A DNA stretch of 14,327 bases from Deltaproteobacteria bacterium (GCA_017861095.1 JAGFXI010000017.1:1-14327); one strand, 5' to 3'. Shown: positions 6,489-13,609, counted from the stretch's first letter. Made by a program: numbers and translations. Notes: generated by a model from the sequence alone, not told the origin.

Positions 6489-6908
6489 TCACCTCTCCCC
6501 GGCGTCCTTATGCAGAATGAAGGGCTGGTCGCACCCCTTTGGGGTAGCTGTTGTACTCCAAGTCACCTCGCCCCATACCTCGGCGGGGTACTCCGCGAGG
6601 GGCACCTTGAGACCGAGGATACCGGCGCTCTGAATGAGCACGTGGAGCGTGCCGAAGCATCTGGCGATCTCCGCCTCCAGCCGCTCTATTCCGTCATGGT
6701 CCGAGAGATCCGCGGCGAGGATATGTGTCGCCCCGAGGCCCTTGAGACTCGCCAGTGCCGAGCGGAGTGTTTTCTCCTCTCTGCCGTGGAGGATGACGGT
6801 CCCTCCATGATTCGTAAGAGCCCTGGCGACCCCCAAGCCGATGCCGCGACTTGAGCCGGTCATGAGACAGGTGCGCCCGTCCAGTAGTTCAGTCGACATG
6901 ATTCTCAT
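6489..6908 (-). pseudogene. Truncated short-chain dehydrogenase/reductase with a foreign tail
   Basis: From ATG 6908 (GGAG 8 bases upstream) this reads as a normal SDR for about 115 residues. The NAD(P)-binding TGSSRGIG is at 17-24, followed by the ADLS motif near 66-69 and SAG (usual NAG) at 94-96, then LAEYPAEVWGEV. The sequence then departs into WSTTATPKGCDQPFILHKDA and stops after 139 residues. The second half of the Rossmann fold, with the catalytic Ser and YxxxK, is absent; intact family members are about 250 residues. It therefore cannot be a working dehydrogenase of the usual kind. The junction near 6565 abuts a small palindrome (ACCCC-TTT-GGGGT at 6533-6545), consistent with a deletion or insertion scar. 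It lies 43 bases after the YkgJ-like gene and was probably the last gene of that operon. Confidence 0.8.
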
Positions 6909-6950
6909 CGCCCCCGCTCCAGCCGCAGAGAACAAACAAAGTACCTGCTC

Positions 6951-7712
6951 TCAGAGAAGCCCGGCGCAGACATCGGGGGCCTCTTCCATGAGCCGGGCGA
7001 GACGCCCTCTCCCTCCGGTCTTCACGAGATCACGGACGAGATAGAATTTGCTCGCCACCGCCTGGTGAAGACCGAAGGCGGAGGATGCAAGAAGAAAGCT
7101 CAAGTCGGCAAAGTAGTTGGCACGAAACACCTCATGCCAGAAGCCGAGCCGCCGTGATAGCGCCTCGAGTCGATCCCGAGCTTCGAGGATGAGCCCATCG
7201 TTCACCTCCACCCCACCCATCACCTCCACATGGGTGCAATAGGGCAGGTGAAATTCCACGACCTGTCGAGACAATGGAACCCGCAACTGTTCCCACTGCC
7301 TCCGACTGACCTCCTTGGCCTGCCGACTCCGGGCCGCCTCGCTTTCGTAACGTGCACGGGACCAGAGGCCATAGGCACGACAGCCGAAAAACCGCTCCTC
7401 GTAAATGCGGCAGTCCTTTCCGTGGAGGAAGGGACATGAGCTCAGCTCCACAGAGTTCATCAAGAAATACCGGATGAACCCTATCGTGACCTCCATCCTC
7501 ACGACTGGAGCCATGGCCGCGAGCTGGCCGACGGCGGTCAAGGCCTCACACAGGGTCATTTCCGGCAGCAGGGAACAGCAGAGGGACCGCCGCCGACAGC
7601 GGGTCTCGGGCAGGAGGCGGTAGAGGTCCCGAAGCTCTTGCCGCAGGGCCAAGGATTGGCTGAGCAAATCGGCCGTCACCTCGGGCGTGATCTCGACTGG
7701 TCCTTCGCCCAT
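6951..7712 (-). CDS. YkgJ-type Zn/Fe-chelating cysteine-cluster protein
   Basis: A protein of about 253 residues with the cysteine cluster of the YkgJ family (zinc/iron-chelating domain, also in flagellin lysine-N-methylase relatives). Candidate ligands are C39, C45/C46 and C55, followed by the typical CPFL-x4-C-x-IY-x2-R-x3-CRAYG block (C93, C101, C111). A histidine-rich stretch (EFHLPYCTHVEV) follows, then a helical C-terminal region of about 80 residues with no motif I know. The frame is open upstream to 7877, but those codons fall inside the MITE-like element, and ATG 7712 is the first ATG beyond it. That ATG has no strong ribosome site, so the native start or leader may have been altered by the insertion. 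It is downstream of the OYE gene and upstream of the truncated SDR. The metal cluster's role is unknown in most members. Confidence 0.8.
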   Translation of the reverse strand: MGEGPVEITPEVTADLLSQSLALRQELRDLYRLLPETRCRRRSLCCSLLPEMTLCEALTAVGQLAAMAPVVRMEVTIGFIRYFLMNSVELSSCPFLHGKDCRIYEERFFGCRAYGLWSRARYESEAARSRQAKEVSRRQWEQLRVPLSRQVVEFHLPYCTHVEVMGGVEVNDGLILEARDRLEALSRRLGFWHEVFRANYFADLSFLLASSAFGLHQAVASKFYLVRDLVKTGGRGRLARLMEEAPDVCAGLL

Positions 7713-7726
7713 GTCAACCACACCGT

Positions 7727-8018
7727 CTGGCAGGTTGCTGAAAAACTCGTTTTCATGATGTCGGAGGAGACTGCCACGTGAGCCGGGCTGGTCGGTGAGG
7801 CAAGGTGCATTTGGAGCCTCCTCTTGACTCTCTGGCCTGGCGGAAGGCCCGCCGAACCGTGCGCCATGGCTTTGCAACTGGGTCGGACCACCACGATCTT
7901 GTCATGGTGCGACCACGCCATGCCGTGGCCTTGTCGAATCGACCGGCCCGGCTCAGGTCTCTCGTGAATACCCTTACAGGGTGAGCCTTGGTCGAGGGGT
8001 TTTTCAGCGTCCTGCTAG
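7727..8018. mobile_element. MITE-like element, 292 bp, with terminal inverted repeats
   Basis: The left end (7727-7749) reads inward CTGGCAGGTTGCTGAAAAAC; the right end (8018 back to 7993) reads inward CTAGCAGGACGCTGAAAAAC. They match at 17 of 20 positions in inverted orientation, the arrangement of a miniature inverted-repeat transposable element. The interior has no transposase; its open frames look like noise, and it contains a near-palindrome around the ATGGCGTGGTCGCACCAT segment. It fills the whole gap between two minus-strand genes of one apparent operon. The OYE stop codon TAG (8015-8017) is part of the right terminal repeat, and the left end lies 15 bases upstream of the YkgJ-like start. 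Repeats of the form CTAGCAGG..GCTGAAAAAC are, as I recall, widespread in environmental genomes, but I could not check. No clear target-site duplication was found. Confidence 0.65.
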
Positions 8019-9127
8019 CGGAACCTGTCCTTCCAGTCCCGCATCTTTTCATGAGGCCAGCGGACGCAGAAAGGCACTTTCCCCTTCATGACGAGCTGGA
8101 GGCAGGTGTCGCAGTCCGGGTCACAGTGGATGATCTCAGCCTCTCTCCCCTCTCGCACTTTCTGGGGCCACTCCGGGTCGGCCCAGAGCACCCGGGCAAG
8201 GCCGATCAGATCCGCACTTCCCTCGGCGATTACCCGATGAGCCAGATCCCCCGTTGCAATGCGGCCGGCGGCTATGACCGGAATCCCGACCGTCTTTTTC
8301 ACCGCGGCGGAGAGATCCACCATGTAGCCCGCCCTCCTTGACCTATCGACAATCTGGGGAAGGAAAAAGGATTCGTAGGTACCTCCCATCACCGAGAGGT
8401 AGGCGACGCCAGCAGCGCCAACCGTCCCGGCAAACCGGCAGGACTCCTCCAGCCCCAGCCCATCAGGCAGCCATTCGTCGGCGAGAAAGCGATAGCCAAC
8501 CGGGAAATCCCCTACCGCTTCCTTGACCGCGGCCACGACCTCCAGGGCGAACCGCTGGCGGTGCTCCAGCGTCCCCCCGTAGATATCTTTCCGCCTGTTG
8601 GTTCGCGGCGACACAAACTGGGCGAGGAGGTATCCTGTGCCGCCGTGAAGTTCCACCATATCGAAACCCGCCTGCTTCACCCTGAGAGCGGCATGGGCAA
8701 ACGCGCCGACGATGTCCTGTATCTCCTCCGTGGTTAAGGCTCGAGGAACCCGACCGAAGGTCTCAACCGGCGAAGGCGCCAACGGCTGGTCCACAGCGGC
8801 AAACCGGCCAGCGTGGTTGATCTGGACTGAGGCTAACGCGCCCTCCGTTTGAATCGCGGCAGCAAGCTCCGCCAGCCCTTCGAGGCAGTCATCCGTGTCC
8901 ACTCTGAGGGTTCGGGGCGACCCTCTGCCCTTCCCGTAGTCGATCGTGGCATTCTCGACGACCACAAGTGCAACCCCGCTCCGTGCCATGAGCCGGTAGT
9001 GCTCAAGGAGGAGCTTGCTCACCGTTCCGCCCTTCCCAGCATACCCGAGGTAGAGCGGTGCCATGGTGAGGCGGTTCCGCAATGTAACCTGCCCGATAGC
9101 AAAAGGCGCAAAAAGTTGATCATACAT
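8015..9127 (-). CDS. NADH:flavin oxidoreductase, old yellow enzyme family, with Fe-S motif
   Basis: The start is ATG 9127, with AAGGAG 6 bases upstream, giving 370 residues. It is an FMN-binding TIM barrel of the OYE / 2,4-dienoyl-CoA reductase N-terminal type: MAPLYLGYAGKGG near 22-34, QINHAGR at 102-108, VELHGGTGYLLAQFVSPRTN at 158-177 followed by RRKDIYGG, and GRIATGD (FMN phosphate) at 288-294. A C-x3-C-x2-C-x11-C set (C335, C339, C342, C354) matches the 4Fe-4S site of the dienoyl-CoA reductase/trimethylamine dehydrogenase group. The C-terminal FAD/NAD(P)H domain of those roughly 670-residue enzymes is absent, so electrons must come from a partner or bind directly. In the usual HGAH/HGAN active-site pair the second residue is Thr here (HGGT). 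It reduces an unknown enone or related substrate. The stop codon is supplied by the MITE-like terminal repeat. Confidence 0.9.
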   Translation of the reverse strand: MYDQLFAPFAIGQVTLRNRLTMAPLYLGYAGKGGTVSKLLLEHYRLMARSGVALVVVENATIDYGKGRGSPRTLRVDTDDCLEGLAELAAAIQTEGALASVQINHAGRFAAVDQPLAPSPVETFGRVPRALTTEEIQDIVGAFAHAALRVKQAGFDMVELHGGTGYLLAQFVSPRTNRRKDIYGGTLEHRQRFALEVVAAVKEAVGDFPVGYRFLADEWLPDGLGLEESCRFAGTVGAAGVAYLSVMGGTYESFFLPQIVDRSRRAGYMVDLSAAVKKTVGIPVIAAGRIATGDLAHRVIAEGSADLIGLARVLWADPEWPQKVREGREAEIIHCDPDCDTCLQLVMKGKVPFCVRWPHEKMRDWKDRFR

Positions 9128-9170
9128 GGGCCGCTCCTTGTGGCAGGAAACGAGGCGGGAGGTTCGCATG

Positions 9171-9983
9171 TCAGCTTGGTCGGCTCGGCTTAGCCCCGGG
9201 CCGAGAAATCTCGGTGAGCTCGGCGATAAAGGGCCCGAACACCAGCTCGCCCTGGGCCATGACCGGCAGTCGTTCCTGAGTGTCCGTGAACCAGACCAGG
9301 AGTTTCGTTGTCCGATTCCGGCTCAAGATCCCCTGGCCCCGCTCAACGGTCGCCTCGACCTTGAGCGTCGCGAAAGTCCCTGCCGGCGTCGTGACCTGCT
9401 CCCGACCCACGACCCGCACCGCAACCCAGACGGCGGTCCTGCCGTCCGAGACGTGGATGCGGGTCTCTGATATCCCGCGCTCCAAGAGGCTCCGAAACCA
9501 GAAGATGCAAGAGACGGGATCCAAGGTGTCGGAGCGGATCGGAATGGGAGGACGGCAGCGATGGCCAATCTTGCAGTAAGTGGCCTTATTCTTCGCGGTA
9601 TCGAACACGACCCGGGCAGGGTTCAGCTCTCCTTCCTCCTCTTGGTTTCTGAGATAGAGAAGGGTCCGACTCATGCCCGGATCGGTGAATCCCTCCCACG
9701 TGTTCCTTACGTTGTGGATCACGGCAACGACCGAATCCGTCTGCATGGTGCCACGAAAATGGAGGGCCTCCCTACCATTCACCTCGGCGCGACCGAGAGA
9801 TTCGAGCGTCGCGATTCCAGCCCGGACCGGTCCCCACCGGAGCGCGTAAGTGAGTTTCTCTCCATCGGTTCGGATCGAGGCCTCGGAGATCCGACCCGGC
9901 CAGGCAACGGAAACGACGAAGAGGGCGACCACGACGGGTATCAGCACGGCCGTTCGTTTTCTGGTATCGTTCTGCGAGGCCAT
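9171..9983 (-). CDS. DUF3108 periplasmic protein
   Basis: A 270-residue exported protein. A basic N-terminus (NDTRKRT) precedes a hydrophobic signal or anchor at about 11-32 (AVLIPVVVALFVVSVAW). The rest matches DUF3108: GEKLTYALRWGPVRAGIATL at about 41-60, HFRGTMQTDSVVAVIHNVRN, DTAKNKATY, and DTLDPVSCIFWFRSL, with a closing GELVFGPFIAELTEI. The family is periplasmic, mostly beta, with no settled function; members often sit near cell-envelope or lipid-handling genes. The ATG is preceded by AAGGAAAGGA. It is the first gene of the minus-strand cluster, ending 43 bases before the OYE gene, and diverges from the kinase-like gene at 10238. Confidence 0.88.
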   Translation of the reverse strand: MASQNDTRKRTAVLIPVVVALFVVSVAWPGRISEASIRTDGEKLTYALRWGPVRAGIATLESLGRAEVNGREALHFRGTMQTDSVVAVIHNVRNTWEGFTDPGMSRTLLYLRNQEEEGELNPARVVFDTAKNKATYCKIGHRCRPPIPIRSDTLDPVSCIFWFRSLLERGISETRIHVSDGRTAVWVAVRVVGREQVTTPAGTFATLKVEATVERGQGILSRNRTTKLLVWFTDTQERLPVMAQGELVFGPFIAELTEISRPGAKPSRPS

Positions 9984-10014
9984 CGAATCCTTTCCTTGCC
10001 CAACCTTACCTCAC

Positions 10015-10043
10015 CAGTAACAGAGAGGGACAACCCCTGTCAA
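10015..10043 (-). promoter_or_regulatory. Possible promoter for the DUF3108 operon
   Basis: On the minus strand a perfect TTGACA lies at 10043-10038, followed after 17 bases by TTACTG at 10020-10015, about 30 bases before the start codon. The -35 matches consensus but the -10 is poor, so an activator may be needed or the match may be chance. Confidence 0.35.
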
Positions 10044-10090
10044 ATGGGCTGGAAGCCTCCTCCTTGATCCCGGAGTGAACCATAACGGAC

Positions 10091-10120
10091 TTGCAATAGG
10101 TGGCCAACACCGTTTATAAA
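10091..10120 (+). promoter_or_regulatory. Candidate sigma-70 promoter for the kinase-like gene
   Basis: TTGCAA (10091-10096) and TATAAA (10115-10120) are separated by 18 bases, 118 bases before the start codon. The implied leader contains GCGGC-TTCAT-GCCGC, a perfect small hairpin at about 10180-10194, which could modulate translation. The only other promoter-like match in the divergent gap is on the opposite strand. Confidence 0.5.
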
Positions 10121-10237
10121 GAGGCGTGTTAACGCAACATACCTGGAAACGAGAGAAGGGGGACTGCCCCGGCGCTCTTGCGGCTTCATGCCGCCCGCGA
10201 TTGGGCGTTCTGCTCCTCTGCCCAAGACTGAGAAGAG

Positions 10238-11638
10238 ATGCCAATGGTGAAGACTCAGTTGGATATGGTTCGGGAACGGGTCCGAGAGAAGCAGCAAAGC
10301 TACACCACGTACAACTTCAAGCGTCTCCAGGAGGAGGCCTTTGCAACCTTCTTCGACCTAGCTCAGGAGTACACCGACCTCGATACCCTCTACCTTGTCT
10401 GCACCCTGGTCCCGAAGGAATTCTTTGGCCTCCACGCCCGTCTCCACCTGTTGGATAACGACAGCAAGACGCTCCGCGTCGTCTGTTCGAGCACGGAAGG
10501 AATCCAGGAGGGAATCGTCCTGAGCCCTCCCGAGGTCTGCGTCTCGGAGCAGCCGAACTTCGCCGGAAATTCCTACCTCATCCCTATCCGTGGGAACAAG
10601 GCGGTCGCCGACCTTCTGCCCATGCAGCACTTCAAACACGTCATGGGGATGTTCGAGCTTTTTCCGTCGGAGGGAATTAGCGACCAGGAGCGGTTCTTCC
10701 TGGAAAAATTCACCAACCGCATCGGGTATAACCTGCACCAGAAACAGCTCATCCATCAAATCCTGCACCACATTAAGTTCATCAACCAGCTGGCGGCCGA
10801 TATCGAACACAACGTCATTTCGCCGAATATCTACTACCGCCTCTTCTTGAAGAAGCTCCGGCGCAGCATCGAAGACAATGGACAGATCAAGGATAAGGTC
10901 CGAGAGTTGGTCTCCTTCTGCCCCGAGATCGACGAGCGGACCTGTCAGAAACTCCGCGACATCTTCAAATCCTTGGAGCAAACAACCCAAGATCTATCCG
11001 GCGCTTGCGATGAAATGGAGCGACATTACGAGCACACGAGCCTCTACCTGGAGACCCTTCTCCGGCGCGAGCACTTCCGTCGCGGTAGCTACGTCCTCCG
11101 CAAGCAGCAGTGTAACTTCAAGAAGGAGATCATCGAACCGGTCTTGACCCGCTATCTCCCGCGGTTCAAACACAAGGGCATCGTGGTGGACAACCGCCTG
11201 GAGGACGTTCCGGATGAAGATCTGGAATTGGTGGTGGACAAGGGACTGCTGGCCCAAGTGTATGATAACTTTTTCTCCAATGCGGTAAAATACACCCAGG
11301 AAATCGTCGATGCGTACGGTTACAAGGTGAAATTCATCTCCTACGGGAAGCGCTTACTAGAAGGCTACTTCGGCAAGGGGGTGGACGGCATCAAGTTCTC
11401 GGTCTTCACCACGGGGATACCGATCCTTCCCGAGGAAGCGGCGCGACTTTTCGACGAGGGCTACCGTCGACCGGGAAGCGACCTCGAGGCGGGGACCGGG
11501 CACGGCCTCCACTTTGTCCGCACTATCATCGAGATCCACGGTGGCGAGGTGGGAGTGGAGCCCAAGAAATACGGCAACTCCATCTTCTTCATCTTACCCC
11601 ACCGGAGGAACCATATACCTCCCGCGCTTGAGACCTAG
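10238..11638 (+). CDS. GAF-like, histidine-kinase-type protein with a degenerate ATP-binding G1 box
   Basis: A 466-residue soluble protein. Residues about 30-165 resemble a GAF sensor (LARLHLLDNDSKTLRVVCSS-type strands; start FFDLAQEYTDLDTLYLV). A helical dimerisation/phosphoacceptor region follows with H191 in ADIEHNVISPNIYYR, fitting H-x4-P of kinase H boxes although the usual E/D after His is N. The HATPase_c domain spans about 300-455: N box YDNFFSNAVKYTQ (342-354), a G1 position reading FTTGIPILPEE where D-x-G-x-G-I is expected (the Asp is missing), the F-box-like LFDEGYRR, and G2 GTGHGLHFV (419-427). No transmembrane segment or receiver domain is seen, and no response regulator is adjacent. 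GAGAAG lies just before the ATG; a second ATG follows 2 codons later. It may be an active but atypical kinase or a nucleotide-binding scaffold. The next gene follows after 16 bases. Confidence 0.82.
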   Translation: MPMVKTQLDMVRERVREKQQSYTTYNFKRLQEEAFATFFDLAQEYTDLDTLYLVCTLVPKEFFGLHARLHLLDNDSKTLRVVCSSTEGIQEGIVLSPPEVCVSEQPNFAGNSYLIPIRGNKAVADLLPMQHFKHVMGMFELFPSEGISDQERFFLEKFTNRIGYNLHQKQLIHQILHHIKFINQLAADIEHNVISPNIYYRLFLKKLRRSIEDNGQIKDKVRELVSFCPEIDERTCQKLRDIFKSLEQTTQDLSGACDEMERHYEHTSLYLETLLRREHFRRGSYVLRKQQCNFKKEIIEPVLTRYLPRFKHKGIVVDNRLEDVPDEDLELVVDKGLLAQVYDNFFSNAVKYTQEIVDAYGYKVKFISYGKRLLEGYFGKGVDGIKFSVFTTGIPILPEEAARLFDEGYRRPGSDLEAGTGHGLHFVRTIIEIHGGEVGVEPKKYGNSIFFILPHRRNHIPPALET

Positions 11639-11654
11639 AGGAGAGGAGCCCGTC

Positions 11655-11960
11655 ATGATGAAGGCTCTCATCTGGTGGGTAGGCCAGTCGCTCATGGGGT
11701 TGTTCTGCCTCGGTTTCCTCCTTCTCGGTATCGACCTCTGCCGGGCCTCCTTCCACCTCAAGGAGCCCTATCAGTTCATCCTCACCTTTTTCGCCTCCAA
11801 CCTGATCATGCTTGTGAGCGCGGCTCTTTTGGCCGGTCTGGTTGTCCGGATAATCGGTCGTGTCAGAGGCCGCCATCAGACCCCACCCCAGCCCGACCCC
11901 GCTGACACCGAGCAGCCAGATCACCGGAGTGCCATGGGAGGCATAGATCCGGGACGCTGA
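11655..11960 (+). CDS. Small two-helix membrane protein coupled to the kinase-like gene
   Basis: A 101-residue protein starting at ATG 11655 with GAGAGGAG 6 bases upstream, 16 bases after the kinase-like stop, so the two are almost certainly co-transcribed. Transmembrane helices are predicted at about 8-28 (WVGQSLMGLFCLGFLLLG) and 41-66 (FILTFFASNLIMLVSAALLA), separated by a short charged loop (CRASFHLKEPY). A basic segment RIIGRVRGRH and a Pro/Asp-rich soluble tail follow. No family is recognised. It may localise or regulate the soluble kinase-like protein. That is inference from operon structure only. Confidence 0.7.
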   Translation: MMKALIWWVGQSLMGLFCLGFLLLGIDLCRASFHLKEPYQFILTFFASNLIMLVSAALLAGLVVRIIGRVRGRHQTPPQPDPADTEQPDHRSAMGGIDPGR

Positions 11961-12024
11961 GGCGGCACTTTCTCAAGGGTGAGCGGTTCTGTTCCGCGAG
12001 CGCGGTGCTCGAAATGCAGAGACT

Positions 12025-12471
12025 ATGGGAGCCGGAAACACCTCTCAACACTCTGGGGGACGAGGGCGAAAGCGAAGACTCCGCGGCTTGCAAACGGTAC
12101 CCCAACCTCCTGAGACGCGCTTCTTCCGATACCGGGAAGTTGTCCCAGAGTTTTCCGCCTTCTGCCAAAGCCTCTATGCCCCCCTACCAACGCATCTCCG
12201 GGTGAATACCCTCAAGACGTCGACGACGGAGATTCGCCTTCGTCTTGAACGCCGGGGGCTCGCTCTCGCGGAGGTGGATCAGACGGACCTCGTCCTGCGG
12301 GCGGCGAGCCTGCCTCAGCCGGGGACGCTTGTCGAGTATGCTCTGGGTCTCTTCCACCCCCAGGCACTCTCGTCGGTTGTTACGGCTCTTGCCGTGGCGC
12401 CGGCCCCTGACCATCTCGTGCTGGAGAGGAGGCCATCCAATTTCTCCTTGAAAAACGGCCAGCCAGGGTAG
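12025..12471 (+). pseudogene. Truncated RsmB/NSUN-type RNA cytosine-C5 methyltransferase (N-terminal remnant)
   Basis: From about 12115 the frame reads like the N-terminal RNA-binding region of NOL1/NOP2/Sun methyltransferases: FRYREVVPEFSAFC, LPTHLRVNTLKTS (the LRVN-TLK signature), RLERRGLAL, then LVEYALGLFHPQALSSVVTA and LAVAPAPDHLVLE. The last should lead into SAM motif I (VLDxxAAPGGKT), but after VLE at about 12426 it turns into RRPSNFSLKNGQPG and stops. The whole catalytic domain, with its two Pro-Cys motifs, is missing. The upstream codons (12025-12110) look non-coding; a TTG at 12088 is the only nearby alternative start, without a good ribosome site. The out-of-family tail contains CTTGAAAAACGGCCAGCCAGG, which looks repeat-like. 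The next gene encodes the PUA-like domain of the same enzyme family, so an original methyltransferase plus PUA pair was probably damaged. Confidence 0.72.
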
Positions 12472-12531
12472 AGCCCATTAGCCTGGGTTTTCCCCACAGC
12501 CCCGGCCTGACTCGTTGGCAGGAGACCATGT

Positions 12532-13065
12532 ATGACTCATCCATCCAGCACTGCTGGCGAATCTACCCTCACCAGCTCGACACGGTGGGATTCTTCCTGG
12601 CCCGAGTTGCTCGAGACGCCTGAGCGTGACCGCGTGCTGGGGTTCTTCGCTGACCGATTCGGTATGAATCTCTCCGTGTTCGCCGGATACGAATTGCGGA
12701 AGAGGGGTACTTCGGTCTGGATCGTGAGGAGTGACCCCCGCCTGCCGGCTCTTGCGGGACTCAAGGTGAGGTCGGTGGGACTCATGCTCCTCCGCCAGGT
12801 GGGACGATACCTGAAGCCGACCTCCGCGGCCCTGCAGGTCTGGGGTGTTTACGCTAAAGAAAATGTCATCAGGCTTAGTTCCGAGAAACTAGAAGAACTG
12901 GTGGAACAGGGTGAGATACGGGGAGATTTCGCCGGCACTCCCGGCTACGTCATCGTCAGCCTCGAGGATCGTCCTGTAGGCTGCGGCCTCTACCTTCCTC
13001 CTCGCCTCCTCTCGATGCTCCCTCATCTCTTTCGGGGTAAGACGGTGGCTCTCGGGAATGAATGA
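12532..13065 (+). CDS. PUA-like RNA-binding protein of the NOL1/NOP2/fmu (RsmF C-terminal) type
   Basis: A 177-residue protein. ATG 12532 has AGGAG 7 bases upstream. Residues about 30-170 resemble the PUA-like RNA-binding domain found at the C-terminus of RsmF-type 16S rRNA m5C methyltransferases and as stand-alone NOL1/NOP2/fmu-family proteins: RFGMNLSVFAGYELRKRGTS, VWIVR, LKVRSVGLMLLRQVGRYLKP, GVYAKENVIRL, GEIRGDF, PGYVIVSLEDRPVGCGLYLP. Conserved glycines and the VGCGLYLP end are intact. The first 28 residues (Ser/Thr-rich) look like a non-conserved leader. A stand-alone protein likely assists RNA recognition for a methyltransferase in trans. Its natural partner is represented here only by the upstream remnant. 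Its own ribosome site suggests it is still expressed. It could instead be the tail of a single gene whose middle was deleted. Confidence 0.75.
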   Translation: MTHPSSTAGESTLTSSTRWDSSWPELLETPERDRVLGFFADRFGMNLSVFAGYELRKRGTSVWIVRSDPRLPALAGLKVRSVGLMLLRQVGRYLKPTSAALQVWGVYAKENVIRLSSEKLEELVEQGEIRGDFAGTPGYVIVSLEDRPVGCGLYLPPRLLSMLPHLFRGKTVALGNE

Positions 13066-13103
13066 AACGGGGAGTGCCGGGAGATCGGGCCTCCACCGCT
13101 TGG

Positions 13104-13126
13104 AGCGAATTCTCGCTGCATTTTTC
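13104..13126 (+). terminator. Candidate terminator after the PUA-like gene
   Basis: AGCGA (13104-13108), loop ATTC, TCGCT (13113-13117), then GCATTTTTC. The stem is only 5 bp but the tetraloop and T run fit an intrinsic terminator 39 bases after the stop at 13065. It sits back-to-back with the minus-strand terminator at 13131-13162. Confidence 0.5.
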
Positions 13127-13130
13127 TCCC

Positions 13131-13162
13131 GGAAAAACAAAAACGGAGCACAGCTTGCTCCG
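13131..13162 (-). terminator. Intrinsic terminator of the fmdB-like gene
   Basis: On the minus strand CGGAGCA (13162-13156), loop AGCTG, TGCTCCG (13150-13144) form a perfect 7-bp stem followed by TTTTTGTTTTT. This is a textbook rho-independent terminator, about 90 bases past the stop of the zinc-ribbon gene at 13253. Confidence 0.85.
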
Positions 13163-13252
13163 CTCCCTCAAGGGCCCATTTAGCACTCCCGCGGCCTCAG
13201 CGGTAATCGCTCTAATCGACTCGTCGTTTAGGCTCAACTACCGGGTCCAACG

Positions 13253-13522
13253 CTACGACTCCTTGTTGCTGTTATCCTCGCTCTTGCTCGTTGTCGTCTC
13301 CTCTTTGGTGCTGCTCTCCTTGTGAGCGCTCGCTCCGGGCTTTTTCCCGGCATAGTCAGTGACGTACCAACCGGTTCCCTTTAGGTGAAAGGTAGTATGG
13401 GAAATCACCTTGTGTAGGCCACCTTTACAGTGAGGACAGTCACTGAGCGGGGGATCAGAGAACTTCTGGAGCGCTTCTGAGATCCTCCCGCAAGAACCGC
13501 ATTGATACTCATAAATGGGCAC
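13253..13522 (-). CDS. FmdB family zinc-ribbon protein
   Basis: An 89-residue protein. The start is GTG 13522 with GGGGAGGTG about 7 bases upstream. The N-terminus MPIYEYQCGSCG, the two CxxC pairs (C8/C11 and C29/C32) and the LHKVIS..TFHLKGTGWYVTDY segment are diagnostic of FmdB/CxxC_CxxC_SSSS putative regulatory zinc ribbons. The C-terminal third (from about residue 62) is a low-complexity Ser/Thr/Glu/Lys tail, typical of the family. It was named from a gene near formamidase/amidase operons where a regulatory role was proposed; function is otherwise unknown. It is a single-gene transcription unit, with a near-consensus promoter at 13582-13609 and a strong terminator at 13131-13162. Confidence 0.93.
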   Translation of the reverse strand: MPIYEYQCGSCGRISEALQKFSDPPLSDCPHCKGGLHKVISHTTFHLKGTGWYVTDYAGKKPGASAHKESSTKEETTTSKSEDNSNKES

Positions 13523-13581
13523 GACGCTTCACCTCCCCATCCGCACGTAGTATCGCCAGCTGGAACAAACTAACATACTAA

Positions 13582-13609
13582 AATATAATGACCCTGCCCT
13601 CTCTGTCAA
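13582..13609 (-). promoter_or_regulatory. Near-consensus sigma-70 promoter for the fmdB-like gene
   Basis: On the minus strand a perfect TTGACA (13609-13604) is followed after 16 bases by TATATT (13587-13582) within an AT-rich patch. Transcription would start near 13575, giving a leader of about 50 bases. The -35 overlaps the stop codon of the upstream HExxH gene (13606-13608). Confidence 0.75.

Noticed and set aside
7753..8052. Minus-strand open frame between the OYE and YkgJ-like genes
   Set aside because: It lies almost wholly inside the inverted-repeat element, runs into the OYE 3' end in another frame, and shows no protein-like pattern.
10038..10054. Possible riboswitch or structured leader in the divergent intergenic region
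   Set aside because: Only short stems are present and no conserved riboswitch core could be recognised.
13062..13325. Plus-strand open frame after the PUA-like gene
   Set aside because: It crosses two terminators and the antisense of the zinc-ribbon's low-complexity tail; the Leu/Ser-rich end is that shadow.
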